Source: Rhynchopus sp. YZ270_cl-10 (taxonomy: Eukaryota > Euglenozoa > Diplonemea > Diplonemida > Diplonemidae). Taken from it: a stretch of 64,000 bases of DNA. A program made the translations under genes and the position numbers. The notes beneath the pieces were generated by a model that was given only the letters and a program-made list of their open reading frames with translations, searched no databases and was not told the origin of the DNA. The stretch covers positions 868,001 through 932,000 of the forward strand of contig OZ037878.1 of the NCBI GenBank assembly GCA_964035575.1, in the 5' to 3' direction. Positions 22,765 to 34,805 of the stretch are shown piece after piece (the stretch's first letter is position 1; every line of letters begins with the position of its first letter).

Positions 22765-23985
22765 TCAGCCCTTTTTAACCCTCTTGCCAGGACGCACAAC
22801 AGCGGTGTCCCTCTTCACTCGTGGCGTCTGTTCCTCCTCACCTTCATCCTCGCTGCACGCAGGCGAACCCTTGCTCTCTGCGAACCCTGCTTCCCTTTCC
22901 TCAGAGGGCTCTGTGTCTGCATGAAGACGCTTCCGCCTGCACCCTTCTTTCTGCACGGTTGCGGGGTCGGGCACGTTGTCAGTCTCGCATCTCAGACCGT
23001 GAATCACATTTGTCGGCAAACCCACTTCTTTCGCAAGCAACCTCCTCACAACCAGAGCGTCCTTGCTCAACCCTGAGGCATCGATTCTTGTTAACTCTGA
23101 GCAGGACTCGAACAAATACTCCCCAATACTCCTGACCCCGCTCAACGCAGACAGGCCATCGACGACTTGCAAGCGTAAGCAATGCCCAAAGAAGTACTTC
23201 CCGATGGTAACGACACTCCTCAGCCCCGAAAGACAAACTCTCTTCAACGACGAGCAGTTGTAAAGAAATCCGTCAACTATTTTGGTGACATTGCTCAACC
23301 CCGAAAGGTCCACGGACGTCAAATGGCTGCACTTGTTAAGAAAATCCCCCGCAATCACAGTCAGGCAGCGAAACACAGAGAGGTCAACCGTTCGCAATGC
23401 AGAAGAACCAAGAAAGTATTGGTCTATCATAGTGACACTGCTGAACCCCGACAGGTTGATGCTCTCCAATCGTTCGGCGAAGGGGATGAAGCGAACTCCT
23501 ATCACAGTCACATTGCACAACCCTGAAAGGTCAACCTCTGTCAACTGTGGGCAATTGTACAGGAAGTTTGCCCCTATTTCGGTGACAACCGACACAGCAC
23601 TAAGGTCAAGTCGCGTTAACGCACTGCGTTCCAAGAAGTGAAAAGGAATCACAGTCGCAACCTCCGCCTCCAAAAGCAAACGCGCAACGTCCGGATTCTT
23701 CACAGTCGCCAACCTCTGTTTTGTCAGGTCTGTCTCGCCCAATGCGTGAAGTGCTGCAATGGCAGCAGACTTCGTTGTCCTCATGAGCATAATCGTGTCC
23801 CCAGCACTCAGCTCCTTGATGCCCTCCTCTTCACGCAGCACCTCCCCTCTGAAAGTCATCTGAAAGCTGTCTTCCTGCAACCCTGCTGCAGACGCCACCT
23901 TCAGACGCAGGTGTCCAAGTGCATCATCCACACCCACCTCCACCACATGTTCCTTCTCGTCAAAATCCTTTATCGTGAGATCCAT
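22765..23985 (-). CDS. Ubiquitin-like/LRR protein, dispersed copy A
   Basis: 406 aa, the same length as copies B and D. I start at MDLTIKDFDEKE (ATG 23985), which is conserved in all copies, not at the upstream in-frame ATG. Residues 1-70 have a ubiquitin-like beta-grasp pattern (DSFQMTFRGEVLREEEGIKE, then AGDTIMLM). Residues ~105-320 are eight ~23-residue LRRs with the core LTxxDLSGLxNVTxIGxxFL, close to BspA/LRR_5 repeats. The tail is acidic, then basic (RKRLH, KRVKKG), which could be a nuclear signal. There is no signal peptide or membrane span, so the protein is probably cytosolic or nuclear. Compared with B, C and D, changes concentrate in the xxFLxxCxxL part of each repeat. The ligand and role are unknown. 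Confidence 0.85.
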   Translation of the reverse strand: MDLTIKDFDEKEHVVEVGVDDALGHLRLKVASAAGLQEDSFQMTFRGEVLREEEGIKELSAGDTIMLMRTTKSAAIAALHALGETDLTKQRLATVKNPDVARLLLEAEVATVIPFHFLERSALTRLDLSAVSVVTEIGANFLYNCPQLTEVDLSGLCNVTVIGVRFIPFAERLESINLSGFSSVTMIDQYFLGSSALRTVDLSVFRCLTVIAGDFLNKCSHLTSVDLSGLSNVTKIVDGFLYNCSSLKRVCLSGLRSVVTIGKYFFGHCLRLQVVDGLSALSGVRSIGEYLFESCSELTRIDASGLSKDALVVRRLLAKEVGLPTNVIHGLRCETDNVPDPATVQKEGCRRKRLHADTEPSEEREAGFAESKGSPACSEDEGEEEQTPRVKRDTAVVRPGKRVKKG

Positions 23986-24892
23986 TTTTGTGTTTTTTGT
24001 GTTTTGTGCTGTGGCGTTTATCGTGGAGAAGGTGTGGACAAGCAAGAAACAAAGAGATAAAAACGGAAGCTGCAATATGCAGACAACCCATTAATGAGCG
24101 AACTCAACAGGATGCAGGCACAACGTACCCTGCACACAACCAGAAGATGCAGAAAGAAACTGAGGCTTGCCTGCACCACACTGCAATGTGAACCAGACCT
24201 GCACATCACCACTCACCACCACCAACCCACCTCCCGATGAAGCATCCTGAGCTTGCAGGTAATCCCACCTCCTGCACCACATCGTATTGTGAAGGATCAA
24301 GCAAGAAAGAAAGAACTGAGGACTCTGAACTTCACAAGGACAACGCAACGAAGAAGAGGGAGAAAAAATCTTCTCTTTTTTTTTGGGTTACAATACTCTA
24401 ATTGGGGTGTGTGGGGGTATACAGGTACACAGGGCCGAACAAAAAAATGATTCTTTTTTTCGCCCGTTTGGTTTTTATTTGACAAGAAAATATGGAAAAA
24501 AAAAAAAAATTGAATGTATCTCTTGTACACACACATCTGAAATAAAGAAATTTTACGATGTATGGATCTCAAAAGGTGGACACAAAAATTGGGTAAGATA
24601 GGGCTCTCTCTCTCTCTTTCTATTACGAATCCATACTGTCACATATCTTTTGGAGAAATTGAACAAATTTTCACAAATAAAAAAGAAGAAAAAATCGGGT
24701 CTATTGTTTGTGCGCTCAAAACCGGAAAACAAAGGGGTAAAAAAAATGTGTACTGAAGTTGTTGGCGAATGGAGTACTCAAAGAACAAGCCAGCTCTGTC
24801 TTTTTCAATCCGTTTTGTTTTTGCCCGCAGCGCTTGCCTCCAATCTTTTTTTAGAATTGACAACAAGTTGTTTTATCAAAAAAGACTAAAAA
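23986..24892. other. Intergenic region upstream of LRR copy A
   Basis: The 5' flank matches the other copies only for the first ~35 bp, then diverges. A TGTATCTCTTGTACACACAC motif lies at 24515-24534. I see no gene. Confidence 0.5.
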
Positions 24893-27800
24893 TTACTTTC
24901 GGAGCAATGCAGCTGCAGCTTCTATGTCGGCCACTGGAACAGAACGCTGGTAGAACCTGAGGGGGACTGAGGACGTTTTGGCCTCATGCACTGGGGTGCT
25001 TGGCAAATACTTGGGTGTGGCAGAGAGCATCGGTGGTGGCGTCATCGTATGTGCTCGCTCTGTGCCAGACAGCGGCGTGCTGTAGCTGTTTGCCATCGTC
25101 CTGTGGGTTTGCGTTTCGCTTAGCTTTAGGTCCAGCAGCCTGCTCTTGGTTGCCACTTCATTCATCTTCTTCTGCAACTCCTGCTCCTTAATGAACTGCT
25201 CCGTCCTCTGTCTATCCAAATCGCTTCTAGACTTATCCAACTCTAGCTCCTGAATCTGCATTTATTTTTTTCATAATTTTTTTTTTTTTTGAAATTATTG
25301 AAAGCACTTCCGACTGACCCACTTCCGATGACAGCCCCGGATAAAAGAGAAGTACCCTACAGCCAACAGCAAAAGGTATAAAAAAGAACCCTAATGGCTT
25401 GTCCGTAACGAAGGCGGTGCACAACCGCTCGTCAGCTGGCGACCCACCTTCCGCTGAAGAGTTGTGACTTTACGAATACTCTCATTCGCTTCACCCAACT
25501 CTTAGTGAACGATTGTCGAGACAAGAGAGCAAAGGGGGGAATCATAGCATCTCTCTCTTTGCGTCCCATGCTGTACTGACAGTGCCTCACCCTTAGGGAT
25601 TTAAATGGACGTCCTTAGAGCCACCCCGTAACACAAAGGTGTAGCAGAACCGAGGTCCTAGCATTGATATACCCTGTCAGGGTTTACCTTGCAAACAATA
25701 GGCACCCCCGAAACATACCTGCACGACCCTCTCCCTTGCAGCATCGTACTCCTCCCTTCTGCGTGTAGGAGAGGACTGCTGTGCAACCAACTCTGGGTAC
25801 ACCTCGCCGCCCCAACCCTGTTGTTTTAGTTGTTGTTTTTTTGTGTCGCCAATGACCTGCTAGTGCAGGGTGTACTCAATGTCGCCCGAAGGCTAATGTA
25901 CTTCAAAGATATTGGCGAAAGTCGTCCTTTTATTCGAAACAGCATCGTGGAGGGAAGAGTGGTGGTGCTTAATCTCATACCATCCCGCTTCCCGCAAAGC
26001 TACGTGGTGAACCACTATTATGATAGGATGGGCTGCTGATATGCCTTTCTTTGCGAAGCGCGGCAGTGTCTTCAAACGCACGTACCCTCACGTTTTCTTG
26101 CGAGGCTAGAATAGCGAAGATCCGATCCGCAGAATCGGTGACCAACTCACGCTCAGACTCCTCAAGACTTTGCAAGCTTAGCAACCCATGCAAGATGTGA
26201 AACTCATGCATGGTTCGTTTGTTTTGCTTTTTCAATGCACTACGGTTGTCTTCTTCATCTTTGACAAGTCTGGTGATATTGGAGGAGACTTGATGGTAGA
26301 GAATTCCTTGCTGATTACGCAATAGGTCGCACCACTCTAACTCCATCCCATGAAGAAGCTTGGACAGGTTGGTAGGGTAGAGCTCTGTTTCGAGGTAGAT
26401 ACGATGACGGTGTTCGTCCAGCTGGATTTGATGCATGCCGTGTCGTGAAGCAAGCTCTACGTCCCATCGCCAGCGGTCTTCCGCCATGATGTATGCTTCC
26501 CACTGTGCTTCTTCATCTCGTTTGTATGCTTGGCGTCTGGCGGTTGTGATACGACGCCACTCATGCTCCTCTTCCAGCTCAATCTGCCCCCTTCTGTAGT
26601 CTTCACTCCACTGCCCACCCCCAGAAGCTACCATACCCTGCAGTCTCTCTAATAGCCAGCTCTCGATCCGCGACCGTTCCAGCTTCTCCCTCCGTGAAAT
26701 GACCTCATGCCGTTCCCTTAACTCCCACCGCGCCTCCTCAATGAAGCGTACCCGAAACAAATCCGCATTTCCCAACGCGTACAACCGTTTCCGCATATCC
26801 ATCTCCTGAAACACAAGACGCTGCATGGTGCTCTGTGCATCCTGCACCATCTCCTCAAGAAGCCGTCCATAAAAGTCTGTCAAATAATCCCCCGTTTCCT
26901 TATCAAAGCTTGACCGAAAGGAGACATTCACCCGAGAGGTGGCCTGCTCATTAGGCCACAGAGAAGCGCCAGCTGTAGGCGGATCTGTATAGGAGGGGGT
27001 AAAGTCGCTGTGAGGTGCACTGCTATTCCCCTGAAGCGTGCCACGTGGACGGGACACATTGTACTCTGGTGTTGTGAAGGAGATGTGGTTGTCTGTGCGT
27101 ACCGAATCGCGTGTTGGGTCCTTCAGCACAGAGGACGGTGAGGTTGCCCCGAAAGGGTTGGATGGGGTGTCCGCTGCTTCCATGGCAAGTGTCGAGCCAA
27201 CGTCAACTGCCATCTGGCTGTCAGGTTGTGATATTACCTCTGAAATGGGTGCATCCGGAAGAATCTCTTGTTTCTTAAAAGGGTTGTTCGAAGCAGAGCT
27301 GTCCTGTGTAACCTGGCTGCGGAAGGGGGTAGTCCCTTCTGGGGCCTGGCTGTCTTGCATTTTGAAAGGGTTGTTTGACACTCCCTCCGATTTAAACTGG
27401 TTTTGAACTGGCGGTGCGTCTGTGTTGGGTTGGCTGTCCTGCTTCTTGAATGGGTTGTTCGATACAGAGCTGTTTTCATTGCTTTTGAAGGGATTTGGTG
27501 GGTTCGGTGTGTCCTGGGAATCCTGCTTTTTGAAAGGGTTGTTCGAAACCGAGACTTCCTGGTCCTGCTTCTTGAAGGGGTTGCTTGAGAGAGAGCTTTC
27601 CGTTTGCCCTCTGAAGGGCGGCGGAGGGGGTTGGCTGTCTTGCTTTCTGAAGCCGCTTGACCCTTCTGATTTGAACTGGTTTGGTGCGTCTGGAGCGGCC
27701 TGGCTGTCTTGCATTTTGAAAGGATTGTTCGACACTCCCTCCGATTTAAACTGGTTTTGAACTGGCGGTGCATCTGTGTTGGGTTGGCTGTCCTGCTTCT

Positions 27801-28053
27801 TGAACGGATTGTTCGATACAGCGCTATCTACTGCATTGCTGTTGAAAGGTTGTGATACTGGATTTGAGGGACCCCCACTCTGCGAGTTAAACTGCCGCAC
27901 CGCAGATGGCTGAGGAGGCTCGCTTGTCTGGTTTTGAAGACCGAATTGACTTGCCAAAGCACTCACTCCCGCAGGACCCCCAGCACCCCCTGTTGCACCA
28001 CCACTGTGTGTCGAGCCGACCGATTGGCTCTCATATTTTTCCGTGAGTGACAT
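24893..28053 (-). CDS. NPF-repeat, coiled-coil protein
   Basis: Four exons: 26086-28053, 25719-25817, 25448-25498 and 24893-25255. All introns are phase 0 with GT-AG borders, giving 826 aa. The start follows TTTTTTTGCAG. Residues ~70-300 hold many repeats of the type NNPFKKQDSQ. The NPF tripeptide is the classic ligand of EH domains in endocytic adaptors. Residues ~380-650 are strongly helical and charged (many E, R, W and Q), and the short last exons continue as coiled coil (IQELELDKSRSDLDRQ) before a Ser/Thr/Pro-rich end. No enzymatic domain is recognised. A vesicle-coat or cytoskeletal scaffold is a reasonable guess from the NPF array. The third intron carries a ~95-bp dispersed repeat (25303-25395). 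Confidence 0.7.
25303..25395 (-). repeat. ~95-bp dispersed repeat, intronic copy
   Basis: It shares TCCGACTGACCCACT, a CGATG core, the AAGTACCCTACAGCCAACAG phrase and a GGTATAAAAAAGA tail with copies at 33532-33612, 28998-29065 and 47083-47140. It lies in the last intron of the NPF-repeat gene. Confidence 0.5.
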
Positions 28054-28804
28054 TATGCCACCCTCTGCAAAAAAATGGGTTTAAAAAGGTGCAAAAGATA
28101 GTATTCGAAGGGAATTGGTGTGGCTGACGACCCCAAAAATAGCACAAAATAGCACCTCCCTTCAGCCGCACCAAAAAAATCCAGATGCCCAGAATAGCAG
28201 AAAATAGCACGACAATAGCACCCCCCTTTCAGCCACACCAGGAATGGATATAGGAAGTTTATATCGCGAACACCATAAGATGAACCTAAGCCTCAGCCAT
28301 GTTTAGCCATCTAAAAAAGCGGGCTAAGGTGGGGGTCATGAAAGGCACAAGGTAATGATATAGGGAAGGGTGTATATTGTCTAACAAGCCAAGTTTTTTT
28401 TTTGAGAATAGGAAAAAGAAAAAAAAAAAAGACAAAAACAAACTTAGAGAGATGTAGGGGAAGGAACCCGAAGCACATCTGTTCAAGCTTAAAATAGGAG
28501 AAGTCGGGAAGGGTGTGGCTAGAGAAAAAAAAATGAAAGAGAGAACGTCTGTGTCCAAAAAACACAGCGCTCGGCAGTGGGAACCAGCTGTTGTAAGAAC
28601 AGCATCGGCTCGTTTCCGAACCCGCACGCCCACCCTCCCTTTGGTCCCTTTGTATGTGTTTTATTTTGCTTTTTGTTTGTTTGTTACTGTTATGGCGACG
28701 ATCAGTGTCGGTACTCAATATTGCTCGAAAGGCAGAGAGACAGTTAGTTACCGCATATTTTTATTTGCTAGGTTTTGAAGTGCTGTAGCTGTCCACACAC
28801 ACAA
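28054..28804. other. Intergenic region between helicase and NPF-repeat gene
   Basis: It holds the tRNA-like element copy 4 (28276-28310) and A/T-rich tracts. A TAGCACNNTAG-like phrase (AGAATAGCAGAAAATAGCAC) is repeated around 28135-28225. No gene is seen. Confidence 0.5.
28276..28310 (-). repeat. tRNA-like short interspersed element, copy 4
   Basis: The minus strand reads AGATGGCTAAACATGGCTGA, then GGCTTAGGTTCATCTTATGG. The B-box-like GGTTCATCTTA is intact, and the stem keeps a G-U pair. Confidence 0.45.
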
Positions 28805-31800
28805 TCACGCCTTCTTGCTCTCCATCAACAGCATGAGTTCGCGTTTCTTCTCTTCAACCTTCTGTGCGAGCAATACTTTAGCGGAGGCTACAACATTTTG
28901 TGCGACACCACGTGTGAAAAATCTGTGAGAGAGCGAGAGAGAGATATTCAGTGGATCAACAAGTTACAAATTTACATTAAATAATGGTTATGGTTGTTGA
29001 TGCAGGCATCTCCAACTGACTGTACGATGTCAGCCATCCGGATGCAAGTCCCAGTACCCTGCAGTTAACAGAATGTGTAAATAAGACACTGTACACAAAA
29101 AAGATCTCTCATGACAACAAGAGATAAATAAACTTTGTCTAAAAAAAGCTATTTACAGATTTCTCTGGATTTGAACGGCATTTGGCCTGTTTATCATTTT
29201 TGTAGTTTACACAAAAAATTGCTCCCAAAATGTGCTATATATTTTTGTACAGAGACAACTTTAAAAGAACCTGAGCACAACAGGAACACTGCAAACGCGA
29301 GGGGGATTTTTTTTTGCATACTTTGCGGCTGGGTTTTCTCGTCCATTTTTGGACCCCCCTTGCTTGACCCTCAAGAAGAGAGTTTCAGGGTCGGCATTCG
29401 CGATTGACTGCACAGTTTTGTAGCCAGCACTGAACAGACAGCGTCCTCGCCCAGCCTGAACACCGGCGATCTCGGCGAGATGTGCACAGTCGGCCTTCAT
29501 TCCACAGCCAAGCCGTTTAACATACGACTGGATGGTCACCTGGAGGGACGTCCACCCGTTGCTCTCTGTGAAGTTCACCATCATATTGCAGAAGATCGCT
29601 GCGTTGAACTGCAACTTTTGGATTTGGCCCTGTAAGGAAGGAAAGAGGGATTACGCTCCACATCCCACAACGTGTATTTCAACACGTTAATTGGGTTTTT
29701 TTTTTTTTTTTTTTTTTTTTGAAAAAAATGGGAGGGAAATACAAAATCTTAAGAAGAACCTCAAAGATGCATGTCTCTTGACGTCCTTTATGGAGAAAGG
29801 AAATAGCAAATATAGATTGTATCGAGGGGGTGATGCCATACCCTTTCACAAGAAAACTTCTTAGAAACCACTGCGACGGGCATTTCTGAGAGCAGGTCGG
29901 AGAGGATCAGCGCACACCAGAAGCGGCGGCACTTGTATTCATCTCTGCAGCCTTTGTTGCGTTGTTTGTCGCTTTGCTCGCATTTGACGAGGACATAGGG
30001 CTCGCTTATGCCGATCATTGTCGCTATCTGTCGTGGTATCGCCTTCATATTTGCTAGCAGATGCGCTAAGGTACGCCAGTTGATGCTCCACGTCTCTGCA
30101 TCCTTGATAGGTGTCAGGTAGTACAGCATGTGAAGGTCGTGGCCGAGGATGACACCGTTGTCTTGCATGTGCTTCAACTCCTCCTTCAGGAGACGTGCCT
30201 CATTAAGGGTAAACCCTGATTTAAAGACCGAAGCACCAAAAGGGGAGATCTGCAGTGGCATTGCTTCAGGGCGGTCTTCGTGGCTGTCGTCTGCACGGCC
30301 AACGATTCTTTCTCCGATCATTGCATAGAGTTTTTGTTGGTGTGCGTCCTTGTATGCGAGGACAGAGTCGTTGTCTTCGGCCACGTGGTCTTGCTGGGGG
30401 TAGAGCATGCGCTCTGCATAGGAGATGAGCTCGGAGTAGCATTTCGCAACACCGGTTGCCATGGCGTCGAGGACCATGCCCTCAATGGAGGCTGGCGCGT
30501 TGCTTTTGCTTGTGAGTGGTTCGATCTCGGACCGCATGAGCTCCTGGGAGCGGTGGAAGTCGTTGTCTCTGCACAGCAGGTACGCCTCACCATTAGAGTC
30601 AAACCCAGCCCGACCTGCACGACCGCACATCTGAAGGTATTTGGATTTGTCAAGGTGGCTGATCCCGACGTACGGATACCGTATGATCACCCGCCGTGCA
30701 GGAAGGTTGACCCCCGCCGCAAGCGTGCTGGTGCAGCACAGCACGCAGATGACCTTGCGTTTGTACGCTTCTTCAATGAGGACGCGCTCCTCCCCCAGCA
30801 TGCCTGCATGATGATACGCAATGCCCGCACGCAGGAAGACCTCAAAGTCGGCATCAAGACTGCCACTCACAACACCCTTCATCTCCGTCGCCAGCGCTTC
30901 GCGTGCATATTCATTGTGGGTGCGCGCCTCTTCAGAGACAAGACCTGCAAGCACCTTACACATCCGCTGGCACTCCTTCTTGCTCGGACAAAACACAAGA
31001 CAACACCCAGACGGAACAACCTCGTTCACCAGAAGCGCAACCTTCTTGTCGTCGTGCTTAGTAAGAGGCAACGTCCGAGCGGTTTCGCCATCACCTTTGA
31101 GAACCATAGTACACTCCTTAGTGTCCTTAAGAAGAAAGCACTCAAGGGTAACAGGACGGAAGTCTGACACATAAAGCTCTGCATCCAGCCACCGTGCCAG
31201 CAGCGGAAGGTTTGGTAGGGTTGCACTCATGCCAACAATCTGGCAGGCAGGGATGGTGACGCAGATCTTGGTCAGAAGCATTTCGAGGATAGGTCCACGG
31301 CCAGGCTCGCCTATCATATGCAGCTCGTCTGCCACGACGCAGCCAATCTCCTTAGTGCGGCCCTCTGCAGCCATTTTGTTTACGAGAGAGTTTGCCTTTT
31401 CGATGGTGCAGATGGCGATAAAGCGTTTCCCCGCAATGGGCACCTGGCTCAACTCCCCTGCGCAGGCTGTGAGCTCAAAGCCCAGCGCCTTTGTGTAGGG
31501 TTCGAGGGCTGCCATCTTTTCGTCTACAAGCGCAACAAAAGGCATCACCAAAATCCCCGAGCGCTGTGCGGCCACTGCACGAAGGAGAAGCACCTCGGCC
31601 ACAAGACTCTTCCCGCCACTGGTGGGGAGTGAGAAGACGAGGTTCCCGCCACGGCACACCTTGGGCAGGGCCAGCACCTCCACCTGCCAGTCGTACATAC
31701 GTGTGATGCCACGCTTTGCAAAGATCTGCCGCACGGATTCGGGGAACCCTGCCAACGGGTCTGCTGGGTCTGCCCCAGGCGGCACCACAGGCACTGTTGC

Positions 31801-33492
31801 CACCTCTGTGGACAGCATTGCGGGTGGTAGTGGTGGTGGTTGTGGTGTTGTGCTGTCGGCAGGTGAGGACGAGGATGAGGGTGCAGGTGTCACAGGGGTC
31901 ACAGGGTTGACAAAGAGCTGTGGGACACGCTTTCCAACCACAGGGCGCACCCAGGTGGTGGGTGGGCTCGTCTGTTGTAGGGCGCTGTCGTCCATGGTGG
32001 CAGGGGAGTGGGTCTGGACGTCGCTTGCTGGCGCCTGCGGCTGTTGTGGTTGTGGCTGTGGCGGTTGCTGTGGCTGTAGTTGGTATGGTTGTGGTTGTGG
32101 CTGTGGCTGTGGCACTGCAGCAGGGACAGGGACAACCTTTGTGACAAATGGGACAGGCTTGGCGGAGGGCTTCTTCTTTACGTCGCACCGCACGTCGACT
32201 GCAGGTGGGAGTACCGGCTGCCGCACGCACGCCTCTGCCTTGGGCGATCGCGATGCACTGCGCGACCCAGCACTGGAGCTGGGGTTGCGGAAGGGGACAG
32301 GCTTGCGTCGTGCTGCAGCACTGGCGCTGGCTGCGGTAGTGGCACTGCCACCACCACTGCTGCAGGCACGCTCCTCCTTGTCCTGCTCCTTGTCCTCCCT
32401 CCTCGGCGGGGGAGCACTTCTATTGACAAAGGGAACAGGCTTCGCACCCTTCGGCCGTGCAGGGTCAGGGCTGGCGCCGCTCTGCACAAAAGGGACCGGC
32501 ACCTTGCGGATCTCGGGGGAGGTTCGTGTACGTGGGGGCACACCCACACCTTCGGGGCTGGGGTACGCACCCATGCCCATCCCTTCGGGGCTGGTGTGCA
32601 CACCTGCGCCTGCACCTGCGCATTCGGGGCTGTACGCAGCTGCACCCATACTCCCCACACCTTCAGGGGTAACGTGTGCTCCCACACCGCCCACACTGCC
32701 TACTCGTTCAGAACTGTACGTAGTTGCACCCATGCCGACACCTTCAGGACTGTGGGTAACGTATGTGTTCATACCACCGACACCTTCAGGACTGTTGTAC
32801 GCACCCATACCCACACCCATGCCCATACCCATACCCAGATACTCGAGGTGTGCATCTGGGAGCACCACAGCAGTGTTCACATCAACAAGCGACATGTCTG
32901 CCTCAGGCACATGCTGCTGTGTGAGATACTGACCAGGAGCCGCAGCAAGCAGTGCGTTGCTGTTGGCAAGCTCGTCGGCAGCACAGGGCATCTCCTGCGA
33001 GAGCATCGCGAGGGGCGGCGTCTTGCCTGCCTCCATGTTCTCCTCTTCCTCCACGTCCTCCGCTGCCCATGTGGTGTGGGCCTTTTGTGGCGACACGCCT
33101 TCGTCGAAAATAGCACCGTCGTTGACGGGGACGGCGTACCCATGAGACTCTGCCGGCTCTTCGTAGAAAGGATAGGGCTGCTGCCTTGGGGGTGACAGGT
33201 GTGGCGAGAGAGAGAGAGACTGCTGCAGAGGTTGCTCTATGTGCTGTGGTGCAACACCTGCCAGGCTGTCCATGATGCCACCACTGCTGTGCACCTTCGT
33301 GGCGCCCATGCCCATGGTGCTCACACCTGCAGGCATGCCAGGTGCATTGCGCCCAAACAGAAGCGGCACTGCGGGTGCACGCTGGTCTCGCACAGCCTTC
33401 ACACGCTTTGCAGGCGGTGCTGCGGTGACTGCGCTCCCCGCACGCCGTCTCTTCAAGGTAAAGTCGGACGGCATGCCGTTCACACATGACAT
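28805..33492 (-). CDS. HELQ: HELQ-type superfamily 2 DNA helicase
   Basis: Three exons, 29842-33492, 29322-29629 and 28805-28922, join in frame with GT-AG borders to 1358 aa. HELQ/POLQ helicases unwind blocked replication forks and act in crosslink repair in the nucleus. Residues 1-580 are low complexity (repeated SPEGVG, PVPFV, poly-Q/P). The core shows LPTSGGKS (Walker A, ~626), DELH (~722), GMSATLPN, then LAAGVNLPARRVI and QMCGRAGRAGFD. The C-terminal exons match the HELQ end: LFSAGYKTVQSIANADPETL (helix-hairpin-helix) and VAQNVVASAKVLLAQK. This distinguishes HELQ from POLQ, as no polymerase domain follows. The ATG is preceded by GTGTTGAG, a possible trans-splice acceptor. Only the exact first ATG is uncertain. 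Confidence 0.92.
28998..29065 (-). repeat. ~95-bp dispersed repeat, copy in helicase intron 2
   Basis: GATGCAGGCATCTCCAACTG, a TGTACGATGTCAGCCATCC phrase and CAGTACCCTGCAG align with the copies at 25303, 33532 and 47083. It lies between the second and third exons of the helicase gene. Confidence 0.45.
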
Positions 33493-34805
33493 CTCAACAC
33501 AACATGAGAATCACAACGTGATGTTATTGCTGCAGGCTCCGACTCACTCACGATGCCAATCCCAATGAAAGAACAAAGTACGCTCCAGCCAACAGCAGAA
33601 GATATGAAAAAGAGAAAAAAAGTCCCGCGGGTTCACCACGACTGTTAGATGGGGGAGGGGAGGGTTGTTCGTTGAGGCACACCCAAAATTACGACCACCT
33701 TTGCAGCACCCACCCCCCATAAAACCCCAGCACAGAAAGCCCCGCAAACTTCGCCAACTGTATGTTCAGGTCTCCAATACCCCCCACCCCACCACATCAC
33801 CCCATTTCCCCCCACAGCGCCATTCACGGTGTCAGGGGGAAACCCCGCGAACCCCACGGTGCATTTGATCAGATAGTTGAACAAAGCACAGAATCTCCGT
33901 TTTTTACGGTACAGTGCACAAGAACCCAGGCATCTCTCTTTGCGTTGTAGGTCGGGAAACGTGAGCTGCATTGAGACCTCCATGAGACAGTACCATCCTG
34001 CTCGAAAACCGAGCCCTCTCTCCTCCTCTCGCAATATCGCGAGACCCACTCCCTTCCCCCAACGTCCTTTATGACGCCTTTATCAAGGATGAACACACCA
34101 CAAACATGCAATTATTTCCCAACGGCGATCAACCACACTCATCCATAAGCCCTCCACCCCAACCCCTCAACCCACATCATGTGGTGTACCACTTTTTTTG
34201 CGTGATGATTCGCTCTCCCCCAAGGGAGAGCCCGCAACTGCTTCCGACACAAACCCTGAACCCTCGCTTCCCTCAGTGCCTGTTCTCAGTTAACTCTCGC
34301 GGTCAGAGGAACAGGTGCGTGTTTTCCTTCCCATCCCCCATCCTCTGCTTGACGCAACAACCTTACTCAATTGGAGAGAGTTCTCCAGGATTCCCACAAT
34401 GCTGCATACTTCTCGACATTGATAGCAAGAATCTAAGGAAGACAGACGGCACCACCCTTCCCCTCGAACATCAGAGCTCTTCCATTGAAAGACAATGTGA
34501 GCTCACTCTCTGCTCGCACCCCTGCATGAATCTGGCATCTGAAAGGGTTCAGACACCTATGCGGGTTTACCGAATGCACCTCTACTTCAACAGAGACAGC
34601 GGTGTGAGGACATAAAACACAACCACTAAACTCTTCCCTCCCATCCCCTCCCATTGACGTACCAACCCACAGATGTATCTTCGGATTGTAAGATGAAAAG
34701 AAGTCCCTCTGTGCTGAATCACCGGGGGGAAAAGGAGCTCTCGCAGATGCTCGGCGTACGTTTGGCCACAAAGAGGACCACCGCACTTCCTAGAGTCTGC
34801 TCCTC
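33493..34805. other. Upstream region of the helicase; no confident gene
   Basis: It includes a copy of the ~95-bp repeat at 33532-33612. A minus-strand frame at 34433-34786 (117 aa, ending NGRALMFEGKGGAVCLP) has somewhat coding-like composition but no recognisable domain. It could be a terminal exon or chance. CTCTCCCCCAAGGGAGAG at 34212 is a hairpin. Confidence 0.35.
33532..33612 (-). repeat. ~95-bp dispersed repeat, copy upstream of the helicase start
   Basis: GCAGGCTCCGACTCACTCAC, a CGATGCCAATCCCAATGAAAG phrase and CTCCAGCCAACAGCAGAAGA align with the copy at 25303. It lies 40 bp upstream of the helicase ATG, so it could supply 5' UTR or acceptor sequence. Confidence 0.5.

Noticed and set aside
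27234-27773. 179-aa minus-strand ORF in another frame of the NPF-repeat exon
   Set aside because: It is a frame-shifted reading of the NPFKKQDSQ repeats. The main frame is continuous with spliced exons.
31622-33195. Long plus-strand ORFs (436 and 371 aa) opposite the helicase N-terminus
   Set aside because: They are antisense to low-complexity PVPFV/SPEG repeats. Amino-acid composition is repetitive and no domain is seen.
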